NCBI GenBank assembly: GCA_009746045.1
Contig: RPFO01000149.1
Location: forward strand, 1 to 38,807
Length of the DNA: 38,807 nucleotides
Source of the DNA: Mesostigma viride
Lineage: Eukaryota; Streptophyta; Mesostigmatophyceae; Mesostigmatales; Mesostigmataceae
Reading direction: 5' to 3'
The notes beneath the pieces are model-generated. The model had not been told where the DNA came from and searched no databases. It worked only from the letters and a program-made list of their open reading frames with translations. Positions 1-8,579 of the stretch are shown in pieces. Within the stretch, counting starts at the first letter, position 1. Each line of letters begins with the position of its first letter. A program made the position numbers and the translations under genes.

Positions 1-466
1 TGCCAAGACAATCAAAATAGGGCCCATTCCTGAACATACAGACAGCTGATGAATCAGAGGCATTGATTATGGTTGGTTATTCAAGCATTATATAAGCCCC
101 AGAATGTGGCTCCCTGGCAACCATGTCACATGGTCACACAACCAGGTTCTTTATTAGCAACAGGTTGGAAACAAGCACTAGAAAACATATGTACAGCAAC
201 CTGTAAGAACCAGCATTCGGGTTGCCCTTGCATGGCCTAACTGTTTGAGGCCAAAGGCGTCGACTTAAGTCCTGGCGACTCTTCTGAACCCCATGGGGAG
301 GGCCAGGCATGATTCTCAGCTGGTAGGAGTGACATTCCACACCAACTCCTGTCCAGGAGGGTGTACCTAACCCTGAAGGACCGTGTCAACCAGCAAGCAC
401 CAGTCACCACTTGGTACTTTGGTCAAGCACCCACGGGGACACCCAAGCTGAAGCAAGGCCTGGTCT
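1..466 (-). other. 3' non-coding flank of element A
   Basis: This stretch lies downstream of the RNase H remnant of element A, which reads leftwards. No convincing coding frame or RNA gene is visible. It should hold the 3' untranslated region and possibly part of the 3' LTR, but no matching repeat was found to the right of A's gag, so the LTR is not proven. A TATA-like 'atataa' and a CAACC-rich stretch are present but unassigned. Confidence 0.35.
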
Positions 467-1045
467 CTATGGCCGCCCGTGCAAGGGGTCCATGAGCCCA
501 CGGAGCAGGGGGTACTGCCTCTCCGCCTTCTCCTCCAGCTTGGTGAGGGCATCTGCAGGGTTATCCACACCAGGCACATGTTCAATGTGAGCTAGGTAGG
601 ACATCTCCTTGAGCAACAAGTAGTCAAGGTCCCTGCTCCTGGCCAGCTGCCTGTGCACAAATGCACCATGCCCATGCTATCAGTCCTCACCAGTGTGTGC
701 AGCTGCAACCTACAGGAAGCCACTTGACATAGCTGGTAGAATAGCTCCCTTAAGTAAAGAGCAGTATGCAGCCCTTCACAGATTGCCCTGCACTCAGCAA
801 TATCACTGCTGGGTGTAACCCTGTTTGCAACCGACTGTACCAGGTAACAAGTGAGGTGTGATCTTGCTCCAGGGTACTACTGCTGCTGCCCTGCCCCTGA
901 CTTGTGACCTTCCTATTGTCCATAGAACTGTCACATAAAGGATCATGTCAAGGGGCTTGTACAAATCCACAGGACCCAGTATGAGAGGGGGAGACATCAT
1001 GACAGCCTGCACCACACTCTCAGCCCCACCTCAACCAGCTGGGAA
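467..1045 (-). pseudogene. RNase H remnant of element A pol (frameshifted)
   Basis: The minus strand encodes a broken Ty1/copia-type RNase H. The best piece (467-658) has the C-terminal block with SRDLDYLLLKE followed by HVPGVDNPADALTK. This corresponds to the 'H-I-D...ADxLTK' end of copia RNase H. Upstream, a WYSRLQ block and a block reading SSDIAECRAI, which carries the catalytic glutamate, appear in other frames. At least two frameshifts therefore separate it from RT. The same blocks occur nearly unchanged in the fragment at 31552-32005, which supports the reading. It is not functional as written. Confidence 0.7.
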
Positions 1046-1324
1046 TCAGTAGCGACTCAAAACCAGCAAGTCAGGGGCACATATACTTGCAAGCCATGCC
1101 AGCATGCCCCTGATGGTAGCACACCTAGCCTGCGTGATGGGCTCCTGCAATGCATCTACAATCTGCTGTGGGTAGTCCTTACCACCCTCCATCCTGATGA
1201 ACCACGAGCCCTTGGCTTGGAACAACGTAGCCTGCATGCCACAGAAGACCATAGGCTCATTCTCCACCATGTGCTGTATCTTACCCAGCTCAAACCGCTT
1301 CTGGATCTTGCCAAACAGCCTCAA
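1046..1324 (-). pseudogene. RT C-terminal segment of element A pol
   Basis: This 92-residue frame continues the reverse transcriptase after the end of the main pol frame at 1290, with a one-step frame change in the overlap. It contains FGKIQKRFELGKI, then ATLFQAKGSWFIRMEG and RGMLAWLASICAPDL. These match the copia RT thumb/connection pattern (W-L-x-x-x-C-A-P-D-L/H) and parallel element B's RGKLGWLCSTCAPHL. It is a continuation of a polyprotein, not an independent gene. Confidence 0.7.
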
Positions 1325-4025
1325 CCCAGTCTGGTGGACCTATAAGATGCAGGTCATCACCATGCAGTGAGGCAAAGACAGGAAGGCCATTGTGGGACCC
1401 TTGGAACAAACAGGGATCCACTGGAGACACAGAAAACCCACAAGTATTCTTCAAGAATTTCTCTAGGCTCTTTCTCCAGATAATGGGACTGGACCTGAGA
1501 CCTTCCAACCCTTTCAGAATTCTCAGGTACCTGGCCTTTATCTCTGCTCTCCATACAGCAGGTACAGTCACAAAGAAAGGAGGGATATCTCTCCAAGTCT
1601 GCCTAGCCTGATCTTGGTCACCCTTGAGAAAAGCCCTCTTGAAATCAATCAGCACAGAGCTATAGGGCACACCCTTGACCAGAAAAGACAGAAATATACA
1701 CAGCAGAATCCTCCACGTGTCATGCAGCATCCCTGGAGTATAGAGCTCCTCATCTAACAACTGGCCAGTGCCATGATACTCGGTTACAACTGGTCTGACA
1801 TGTGGCACCTGGACACCATCTACCTCCTTGAGCTTGAGGACAAACATCAATCTGAGCAGCTGGTGAACTTCTGGCAGCTCATCCACAGGCTCTGCACAGT
1901 TGGAAACTATCCACTCATGCCCAGAAGCAACAAAGCCAAGAGTCCATGCCTTAGCCATCTTGGGGCTTTGCATCATCTCGACTAGCTGGCGCCAGGGAAT
2001 AGGACTGTGAGCAGCTATCTGGTACCTGTTTACCCCTAACTGCCGTGGATCAAAGGTGGTTGGGATTATCAACAGGTCCTCAGCTATGGGCTCCTGACCT
2101 TGAGGACCCTCAGCTGGCTGACTCTTAACAGCCTTTACCGCCACTGCAAGACCCTGGGAATAGTGATATCTTTCAAGGGGGAGGCTGCCCCTGCCTTCTA
2201 GTGCCAACTCATCAGAGGTCAAAGTAACCCCTGGCATGCACAAGAAATTCTGACCCAGAATGGCAGGCCCCTGATAGCCCTCTACCACACAGAACGTGGT
2301 GGGCACCCCTAAGATAGGCACACTCACTTCCCCAAGGATCTTCATGGACACCTTTCCTGAGAAATCAGACACAGCAAGGCAACTGGGATGGGACATCTGT
2401 AAGCCTACAGCATCCTCTTCCCTGATGACAGACACCTGTGAGTTGGTATCTACCTCCATTGTAGCTGCCCAGCACGACCCCCACCCCGTGAGCTTGGATA
2501 CCTTGGGATCATGTTTGCTGTGCATGAGTGCTCGGATGACGTCCGCCATGAGAGGCCCCCGGGCCTTAGGTGGCTGCCCCGTCCCCTCTGGCCTTGTGAC
2601 AGTTGCTTCAGCAGCCTCCTGCTCGTCATCTTCCAGTAGGGACAGACCATCATCCACCACCAGAGGATTGTTAGCTGCTGCTGCCTGGCTCTGGCCTGGC
2701 TCCTCAACCCAACTGGGAGGGCCTGGCCCGTCTGCAGGCCAGATTGCATGTGGCCTTCTCTCCTTGACATGAGCCCAGGACAACCTGTACACGTGCCTTG
2801 GATCCTTTTCCAAAGCCACCAGGCAAGATCTGTTAGCTTCCTCCACACGAGTGACAACCCCATCCTGCCACTTCCCCCGCTTGCCTGGAATAGATGGTTC
2901 CTTCCACATCCTGACCTTCAGCCCCACCTGAGGCCTCAGCACATTCCAGTTCTTGTCCTTACGTCTCAGCTGGGCAAACAGCCTGTCTGCCTTTCTAAGA
3001 CTGGCCTGCACCACATTCTCAGGTAGTAAGCTATACTGCAGGGCCAGGGGAGAGACAGCCACACCATCAAAGTAATAGTTAACCCTGTGGTTCAGCTGCT
3101 CTTCTATCCCCTTACACCAGGCTGCCCTTTCTAAGGCAGATGCCACAAGTGGCACTGACTCTGCTGCTAGCACCACTGTCTTTACCTCACGTATGGATCT
3201 TTCTACAGCCCCTTGCTGCCCATGACTCTCCCTGGGGACTACTACCAGCTTACAAGGCAGCTGGTCCTGATGCTTGAGCAAACAGTCAAACTGCAAGTCT
3301 GCCTGCACACTCTTGCATACCCCAAAGCCTGGGATCAGGGCCTTCATACCCAACAACAAGTGATGCTCCTGCATACCGGGTAGAATGCCTATCAGTCTGT
3401 ATCTACTGAACCTGTCCACCCCCACTAATATATACAAGCCCCTGATATGCTGGATATCCATTTGGATGTCGCCACGCTCTCTAGCAGGCTCCCTAGCATG
3501 GGACTGGGGTGGGTGAACAGCATTCTCCTGGCAACCACAGTTCTCAGCAGCAGCCTGGCATGCCTCCCACAAAGGTTCCCTACCTAACTTCCAAGCAAAC
3601 ATTGCTGCCTGCCCAGAATGTCCAAACATGTGATGCAACCTATGACCAGCCTCAGCATAGCTCAGCACTCTCTCAGTACTGACCTGGCGAGACGTCTGAA
3701 CCGTGTGTGGGGACACATGATCCACTCCTGAGGTTCCAGGGCTTCCCTGCAGGCCATCCTGACGCCCCAAGCCAGGCCCTGCACCCTGGACCGCTCCAGG
3801 CCCTTCCAGCAAGGTCCTTTGGCCTTCCAGGCCAGCACCTGCTGGAGACCCACCACCTGCATGAGGCATAGGGAATTCAGCTGCAGCATTGTTATTGCAA
3901 TCCAGTGGAAGAACAACATCTTTACACCCTTGGTGCTGCACAAGGGGCACACCCCCGTCCTTATGTACATCCAACACACCTTCCCCAAGGGGTGATTGAC
4001 TATTTACAGGGGATGATGTAGCTAG
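1290..4025 (-). CDS. Element A Pol: integrase, protease-like domain, reverse transcriptase (partial)
   Basis: This long frame encodes the enzymes of a copia-like retrotransposon. Numbering from codon 3977, residues 114-149 form the zinc-binding pre-integrase (LHHMFGH then C140, C147, C149). The integrase triad is D174, D227 and E259. An SH3-like integrase tail with GKW and RLSWAHVKER lies near 350-410. Residues 510-518 (D-T-N-S-Q-V-S-V-I) and 573-579 (ILGQNFL) match the two halves of a retropepsin. RT follows, with DFKRAFLKG at 778-786 and HGDD at 872-875. The frame ends near 1290 and RT continues in another frame. Upstream it is open to a TGA at 4026 and is in phase with gag across the nested insertion. 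The order INT-PR-RT differs from standard copia (PR-INT-RT). Confidence 0.85.
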   Translation of the reverse strand, partial: LATSSPVNSQSPLGEGVLDVHKDGGVPLVQHQGCKDVVLPLDCNNNAAAEFPMPHAGGGSPAGAGLEGQRTLLEGPGAVQGAGPGLGRQDGLQGSPGTSGVDHVSPHTVQTSRQVSTERVLSYAEAGHRLHHMFGHSGQAAMFAWKLGREPLWEACQAAAENCGCQENAVHPPQSHAREPARERGDIQMDIQHIRGLYILVGVDRFSRYRLIGILPGMQEHHLLLGMKALIPGFGVCKSVQADLQFDCLLKHQDQLPCKLVVVPRESHGQQGAVERSIREVKTVVLAAESVPLVASALERAAWCKGIEEQLNHRVNYYFDGVAVSPLALQYSLLPENVVQASLRKADRLFAQLRRKDKNWNVLRPQVGLKVRMWKEPSIPGKRGKWQDGVVTRVEEANRSCLVALEKDPRHVYRLSWAHVKERRPHAIWPADGPGPPSWVEEPGQSQAAAANNPLVVDDGLSLLEDDEQEAAEATVTRPEGTGQPPKARGPLMADVIRALMHSKHDPKVSKLTGWGSCWAATMEVDTNSQVSVIREEDAVGLQMSHPSCLAVSDFSGKVSMKILGEVSVPILGVPTTFCVVEGYQGPAILGQNFLCMPGVTLTSDELALEGRGSLPLERYHYSQGLAVAVKAVKSQPAEGPQGQEPIAEDLLIIPTTFDPRQLGVNRYQIAAHSPIPWRQLVEMMQSPKMAKAWTLGFVASGHEWIVSNCAEPVDELPEVHQLLRLMFVLKLKEVDGVQVPHVRPVVTEYHGTGQLLDEELYTPGMLHDTWRILLCIFLSFLVKGVPYSSVLIDFKRAFLKGDQDQARQTWRDIPPFFVTVPAVWRAEIKARYLRILKGLEGLRSSPIIWRKSLEKFLKNTCGFSVSPVDPCLFQGSHNGLPVFASLHGDDLHLIGPPDWVEAVWQDPEAV

Positions 4026-4028
4026 TCA
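4021..4028 (-). promoter_or_regulatory. UGA stop with CUAG context between gag and pol of element A
   Basis: On the minus strand the gag frame, followed across the target site of the nested insertion, reads CAG CAG TGA CTA GCT and then stays open through pol. The stop is at 4028-4026. Gag and pol are therefore in one phase, divided by a single UGA followed by CUAG. UGA-CUAG is a well-known readthrough context in eukaryotes. It could instead be a simple CGA-to-TGA decay mutation, since A is partly degenerate. Confidence 0.5.
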
Positions 4029-4038
4029 CTGCTGCCCA

Positions 4039-4043
4039 GACTG
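4039..4043. repeat. Target site duplication GACTG, left copy
   Basis: The five bases before the first LTR (GACTG) are identical to the five bases after the third LTR at 12282-12286. This is the 5-bp duplication expected of a copia integrase. It shows that the whole three-LTR block counts as one insertion. Confidence 0.92.
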
Positions 4044-4860
4044 TGTTTGGATTGGGAGAGGAAACTAATGGGTTTTACACAATGCCTTGTGCTTGGCCTT
4101 GCTACCCACACACCTTGCAGGTGCTGAAAGAAAGAGAGGTTGAAGACAATTTACGTGGAAGAATAAATGGCTTTATTAGAATATAATAGTTGGAGAAGAG
4201 CTTGAATGGAGGTTGAATGGAGGTACCTGCCCTTAGGGGGCAGTTTCCTTTTATAACTTTTAGGCTAGGAAGGATGACATCAGCAATGACATCATCACAG
4301 AAGCTTGTAGAAACATCCTAGCATATTCCTAGCATATTCCCTGTCTGGGCAGCATATTCTCAGTATATTCCAGGAATATTCCTGGCATATTCTTAGAACA
4401 TTCCTAGAACATTCTAGACATGATCCAATGAGCTGGCATAATAGCTAGATGCCAAGTGTCTACGTAATAATGTGCCACATAACATGATTAATAAAGTGAC
4501 ACATCTCTTCTCCTTGGAGTGACAAGTGTCATGCAATGAGTCTACCCACTTGTCATCATGTAAGTGATAACATGTGTCATCATGAGCTTCCAACACTTGT
4601 CAGCTCATGGGCCAAACACTTGTCCACTAGGCCATAGCACCACTTGTCAATCAAATACGTGATGCTACTAGGCTGACTCAGGTTACAAGTCATCCATGTC
4701 CAAGTATAGGACTATGGCACATGAATATTGATCAGCTCATTGAGCCCAATCCATCTAGCTTATCAACGCTATCGAATTCCCAGTCCATATGGAATAAATC
4801 CAACAAGAAATAAATCAGGCTGGGATACATTGTGGCCAGGTGGATATTATATCCCTAACA
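4044..4860 (-). repeat. LTR 1 of the composite element (817 bp)
   Basis: The ends are TG...CA. Read on the minus strand the LTR contains, in order, a cluster of GAAnnTTC motifs (4374-4414), TATAAAAGG (4255-4247) and AATAAA (4177-4172). This fits a U3-R-U5 layout. It differs from LTR 3 by a 9-bp insertion (ctgtctggg near 4341-4349) and about one substitution, and from LTR 2 by the same insertion plus about two substitutions. As the leftmost copy it is the 3' LTR. Confidence 0.92.
4247..4414 (-). promoter_or_regulatory. LTR 1 core promoter with heat-shock-element-like cluster
   Basis: TATAAAAGG at 4255-4247 is a strong TATA box on the element's sense strand. About 120-165 bp upstream lie three perfect GAAnnTTC palindromes (4374-4381, 4396-4403, 4407-4414). 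This resembles heat-shock factor sites. The last two are separated by three rather than the canonical two bases, so the array is imperfect. AATAAA lies about 75 nt downstream of the TATA box and could serve as the poly(A) signal. Confidence 0.5.
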
Positions 4861-4868
4861 CCCCCCTT
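4861..4868 (-). other. Polypurine tract, unit 1
   Basis: Read on the minus strand, AAGGGGGG abuts the start of the 3' LTR (TGTTAGGG). This is the position and composition expected for the plus-strand primer of reverse transcription. A second, similar CACCCCCCTTAACCACATG block lies 50 bp inward (about 4915-4934), as a duplicated tract. Confidence 0.75.
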
Positions 4869-6015
4869 AGCCACATGGGCACAATGCAAAAGATGACTGG
4901 GTAGGTGGAATCTCAACACCCCCCTTAACCACATGCTCGTAGCATGCCGTCCAGTTGCTACCATAGTGCAACTGAAAATGAAGATGCCGTCCTCGTGAAA
5001 TGCTTGAAGCTCCAACATGCGGTCATGAGCCGCACTACCGCCACTGATCCGTCCCCCCCGGCAACGCGAATGAGTGTCCTGCCATAGCAGCAACGCACTA
5101 GCTGCCCATCAATCCTGGATGGCTGATACCCAACCCTTAGTTGGAAAAAGTGCTCTAGATGCGACATTCCCCCCTCACTCAAAGCGGCTGCCCATGGACA
5201 CAATAGGGCCACACAGTCCCACACATATGATACGGCAACACATGCCAACAAAGAAAGTCCCTATGAGCTAACCCAAACGGTATAGAGGTAGGGCAACGGC
5301 AACAATACGTGCTGTACACACACGGAGCAACATAACATACGCCATCTCACAAAATAAATGACACCAACATCACGTTGTACGCCAAATAAACGGGGTGAGC
5401 AAACAAACATGGCAACAAGTGCCGCACAAACAAGTTACAATACAACCTTCAACACAAGACACAGTGGCCATAACAGATAAACGCGCTTCATAGCAAAGAA
5501 AACAGGACGTGCAAAACATTACCGCCACCACAAAGGCGAACACATAAGTAACGATTACTTCGTCACGATTCACAAATCAGTGCCCGAGAGTAAACATAAC
5601 GTCCGACATTACAGGCTATGCCGAAATGCACAGCCGAACTCGACACAAAGGACGTAAACACTTGCATACAAGCAATGCTCTCAGCACAAAACAAAATAAC
5701 ACACGCGTCACAGGCACTCAACTCACGAAAACAAGTCGTAGACGACGATACAACGGCGCTTCACTACGCCGCAGACTAGTGCCACAAATAGCGTGCAAAA
5801 ACTCTGGATATACACTCCAGGTACGTAGAAAACGTCTCGTGGGAACAATACCAAAATGCGTGGGCCATCGCCACTGAACGCATGGCAAAATAAACACATA
5901 ATTGCTGGAAGAACACAAAGAAAGAACCAGAACACGCACGCTTACGGCGCCTCACAATTTCCAGCAAACACGACACAAAAGTCGACATACAAGTTCATTT
6001 CCCACAGACAAAACA
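4869..6015 (-). other. Non-coding 3' internal region, unit 1
   Basis: This 1.15-kb stretch lies between the stop of the Gag-protease ORF and the polypurine tract. Several short overlapping frames exist on both strands, the largest being about 97 codons on minus at 4958-5251. None resembles integrase, RT or RNase H. It is an A/C-rich sequence and may hold packaging or dimerisation signals. It is repeated almost identically at 8580-9725. Confidence 0.6.
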
Positions 6016-7680
6016 TTAGGGCAACCTTGAGGAGTGGGGTCTGTGCATCCTGGGCGACAATTTCCAAGGGTCGTTGCAGTTAGCGCAGTTGCAAATGCCA
6101 TGGCCTGGCCGAACACTGTAAACTGACCGACGTGATACCTTGGCAGCATTTTGCACCTGAGTTGACCGTTGGTGCTTGACAGCACTGTGGCTGACAGGTC
6201 GCTGTCCACGTCGTTGTCGGCTCGCTCGAGGCCTCGCGCCAGCACCGGACTTGGCAGTCCAGGACTTGGAAAAATTTGGCAGCTTGGTCGATTTCGCCCT
6301 CGCGTCACGAATTTGTTCCCCCTCAGTTAGGCTGGCAGCGTTCGAGCGCCGCGCCTTTGGTCTGGTCGCCGGACTTGGGTTACTAGCACCAGTGTCACCT
6401 GGTATGCTGGCGGCGACAACGCGCTCCGCCTGCACTGGGCTGTTCTGGACCGCAGTTTCTGGAAGTACTTCAGCGTCTGACACGGACTTCTCCATTGCGC
6501 TGGAAACTTCTCGAATTGGCGTGAACTTCCACTGGGCCGGCGCAGAGTATATAAAGCCACGCAGTGTGCGAGTAATGCCCAGTAGGCCGCCCCCGATCCC
6601 GCATACACGGGCCAGCATGGCCAGTATGACCGTTAGGCCCACGGCCAGCCACTCCGCCGCGTGTCCCGAGGCACGTGAGATGCTGCGCTCGCTGCTCGCC
6701 ATTTTCTGCCCTTGACAGGCAGCGTCGTTCTTGAAGCTCGTCGCCGACGATTTCAGCTCTGGGATGGCGTCCATCGCTGCGTCCGCACCGTGCGCGGGCA
6801 AAAAGTAGGTGTTGTTCCTCGTCCCGATGCTGCAGTGCCTGCTGTCCAGCACAGCAACCCGCTGGGCGAGGTCGACCTTGTGGCCATCCTTGACGAGCTG
6901 GCCGACAGATAAAAGTCGGGTGCTCAGCTTTGGAACGAGCAGCGCGTTTTGGAGGTGCACGTCTGCCTCCTGGCCCGGCAGCTTCAGCTTGACAGTCCCG
7001 ATGGCTGTCGCCTTCAGTTTGCCGCCTGAGCCGGCGATTTCCCTGTTGTGAGGGTGCAGGCACACGAAATCCGACGGGCATGGCGTCATGTGACAGCTCG
7101 CTGCAGAATCCAGCACCCAGCTGGTCGGTGCTTTCTTTTCATACTGCGTGAGTGCAGCAGCATCCGACGGCGATGGCGACTCGGCGATGGTGGCGAAGAC
7201 GAAGCCGGACCGCTCCGCAGCCTCCTCGGTGATACGCGCCTCGCTGGCACCTGGTGAGTGCTCCTTTCTCGCTTGGTTCCGTCGCGTTGCCTTGTTCTTG
7301 CGTTCTTGCTTCAGCTCCGGATGCTTCTCCCAGCACTGGGTGTCCACGTGCCCGGCCTTCTTGCAGTAATTGCACCGCCTCTTTCCTCCACTTTTCTTCG
7401 TAGTAGTGTGGAAAACCTGGCCGTTAGGGGAGCCCTCCTTCTTTGCTTGAGCAGAACGCCTTCCGTGCAGTAGCTCCTCCGCCTCCAGCAGCGCAGTCTT
7501 GACCTCCTTTAGCGAATCCTCCTCTCCAGTTAGGACCTTGACCAGGTCACAATAGGCCGATGCTAAGGCCTTCAACACAGCCTTGATTTCTTCCCATTTC
7601 CTCAGAGACCGCCCATCAAACGTTGTGATGGACTTGCTTGTTGCCCGGAATTGCTTGTAGCACGCTTCCTTGGTAGCCAT
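6016..7680 (-). CDS. Gag-protease protein with membrane-segment tail, unit 1
   Basis: From the ATG at 7680 the protein has 554 residues. A short capsid-like start (FDGRSLRKW, then SAYCDLVKVL and SLKEVKTALLEAEELL) looks like a copia Gag with its middle removed. A CX2CX4HX4C zinc knuckle follows at C103, C106, H111 and C116. A copia protease has the active site WVLDSAASCHMT (D191) and LPKLSTRLLSVGQL downstream. The homology stops where the integrase region should begin. After that comes a 26-residue hydrophobic segment (about 344-370), a basic Ser/Arg-rich stretch and a terminal CNCANC motif. No integrase or RT is present. An in-frame non-ATG start at 7698 is possible, but the ATG gives the natural N-terminus. 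The origin of the tail is unknown. Confidence 0.85.
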   Translation of the reverse strand: MATKEACYKQFRATSKSITTFDGRSLRKWEEIKAVLKALASAYCDLVKVLTGEEDSLKEVKTALLEAEELLHGRRSAQAKKEGSPNGQVFHTTTKKSGGKRRCNYCKKAGHVDTQCWEKHPELKQERKNKATRRNQARKEHSPGASEARITEEAAERSGFVFATIAESPSPSDAAALTQYEKKAPTSWVLDSAASCHMTPCPSDFVCLHPHNREIAGSGGKLKATAIGTVKLKLPGQEADVHLQNALLVPKLSTRLLSVGQLVKDGHKVDLAQRVAVLDSRHCSIGTRNNTYFLPAHGADAAMDAIPELKSSATSFKNDAACQGQKMASSERSISRASGHAAEWLAVGLTVILAMLARVCGIGGGLLGITRTLRGFIYSAPAQWKFTPIREVSSAMEKSVSDAEVLPETAVQNSPVQAERVVAASIPGDTGASNPSPATRPKARRSNAASLTEGEQIRDARAKSTKLPNFSKSWTAKSGAGARPRASRQRRGQRPVSHSAVKHQRSTQVQNAAKVSRRSVYSVRPGHGICNCANCNDPWKLSPRMHRPHSSRLP

Positions 7681-7751
7681 GGTGTCTTCAGTCGCCAATG
7701 GAACTGGATGTCTCTGGGTTCACAGTGGTCTTCTTGTTCCTCAGTAACAAA

Positions 7752-7763
7752 CCTCCGATACCA
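7752..7763 (-). other. Primer binding site, unit 1
   Basis: Immediately after the 5' LTR (7764-8571, read leftwards) the minus strand reads TGGTATCGGAGG. Ten of twelve positions equal TGGTATCAGAGC, the initiator methionine tRNA site of plant copia elements. The zero spacing from the LTR is normal. The exact tRNA of this host is not known. Confidence 0.7.
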
Positions 7764-8571
7764 TGTTTGGATTGGGAGAGGAAACTAATGGGTTTTACAC
7801 AATGCCTTGTGCTTGGCCTTGCTACCCACACACCTTGCAGGTGCTGAAAGAAAGAGAGGTTGAAGACAATTTACGTGGAAGAATAAATGGCTTTATTAGA
7901 ATATAATAGTTGGAGAAGAGCTTGAATGGAGGTTGAATGGAGGTACCTGCCCTTAGGGGGCAGTTTCCTTTTATAACTTTTAGGCTAGGAAGGATGACAT
8001 CAGCAATGACATCATCACAGAAGCTTGTAGAAACATCCTAGCATATTCCTAGCATATTCCCAGCATATTCTCAGTATATTCCAGGAATATTCCTGGCATA
8101 TTCTTAGAACATTCCTAGAACATTCTAGACATGATCCAATGAGCTGGCATAATAGCTAGATGCCAAGTGTCTACGTAATAATGTGCCACATAACATGATT
8201 AATAAAGTGACACATCTCTTCTCCTTGGAGTGACAAGTGTCATGCAATGAGTCTACCCACTTGTCATCATGTAAGTGATAACATGTGTCATCATGAGCTT
8301 CCAACACTTGTCAGCTCATGGACCAAACACTTGTCCAATAGGCCATAGCACCACTTGTCAATCAAATACGTGATGCTACTAGGCTGACTCAGGTTACAAG
8401 TCATCCATGTCCAAGTATAGGACTATGGCACATGAATATTGATCAGCTCATTGAGCCCAATCCATCTAGCTTATCAACGCTATCGAATTCCCAGTCCATA
8501 TGGAATAAATCCAACAAGAAATAAATCAGGCTGGGATACATTGTGGCCAGGTGGATATTATATCCCTAACA
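7764..8571 (-). repeat. LTR 2 of the composite element (808 bp)
   Basis: This is the central LTR shared by both internal units: 5' LTR for unit 1 and 3' LTR for unit 2. It has TG...CA ends. It differs from LTRs 1 and 3 at two close positions (ggaccaaac and ccaatagg near 8320-8340) and lacks the 9-bp insertion of LTR 1. It carries the same TATA box and GAAnnTTC cluster. Confidence 0.92.
7967..8125 (-). promoter_or_regulatory. LTR 2 core promoter with heat-shock-element-like cluster
   Basis: This is the same arrangement as in LTR 1: TATAAAAGG near 7975-7967, with GAAnnTTC palindromes at 8085-8092, 8107-8114 and 8118-8125. As the 5' LTR of unit 1, this copy should drive the Gag-protease ORF at 6016-7680. 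Confidence 0.5.
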
Positions 8572-8579
8572 CCCCCCTT
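8572..8579 (-). other. Polypurine tract, unit 2
   Basis: The minus strand reads AAGGGGGG directly against LTR 2, identical to unit 1. Confidence 0.75.

Noticed and set aside
4815-5251. Env-like or RNase H ORF in the 3' internal region of the TR-GAG units
   Set aside because: Frames of about 92-97 codons show no recognisable motif and overlap the LTR or polypurine tract, so they are not called as genes.
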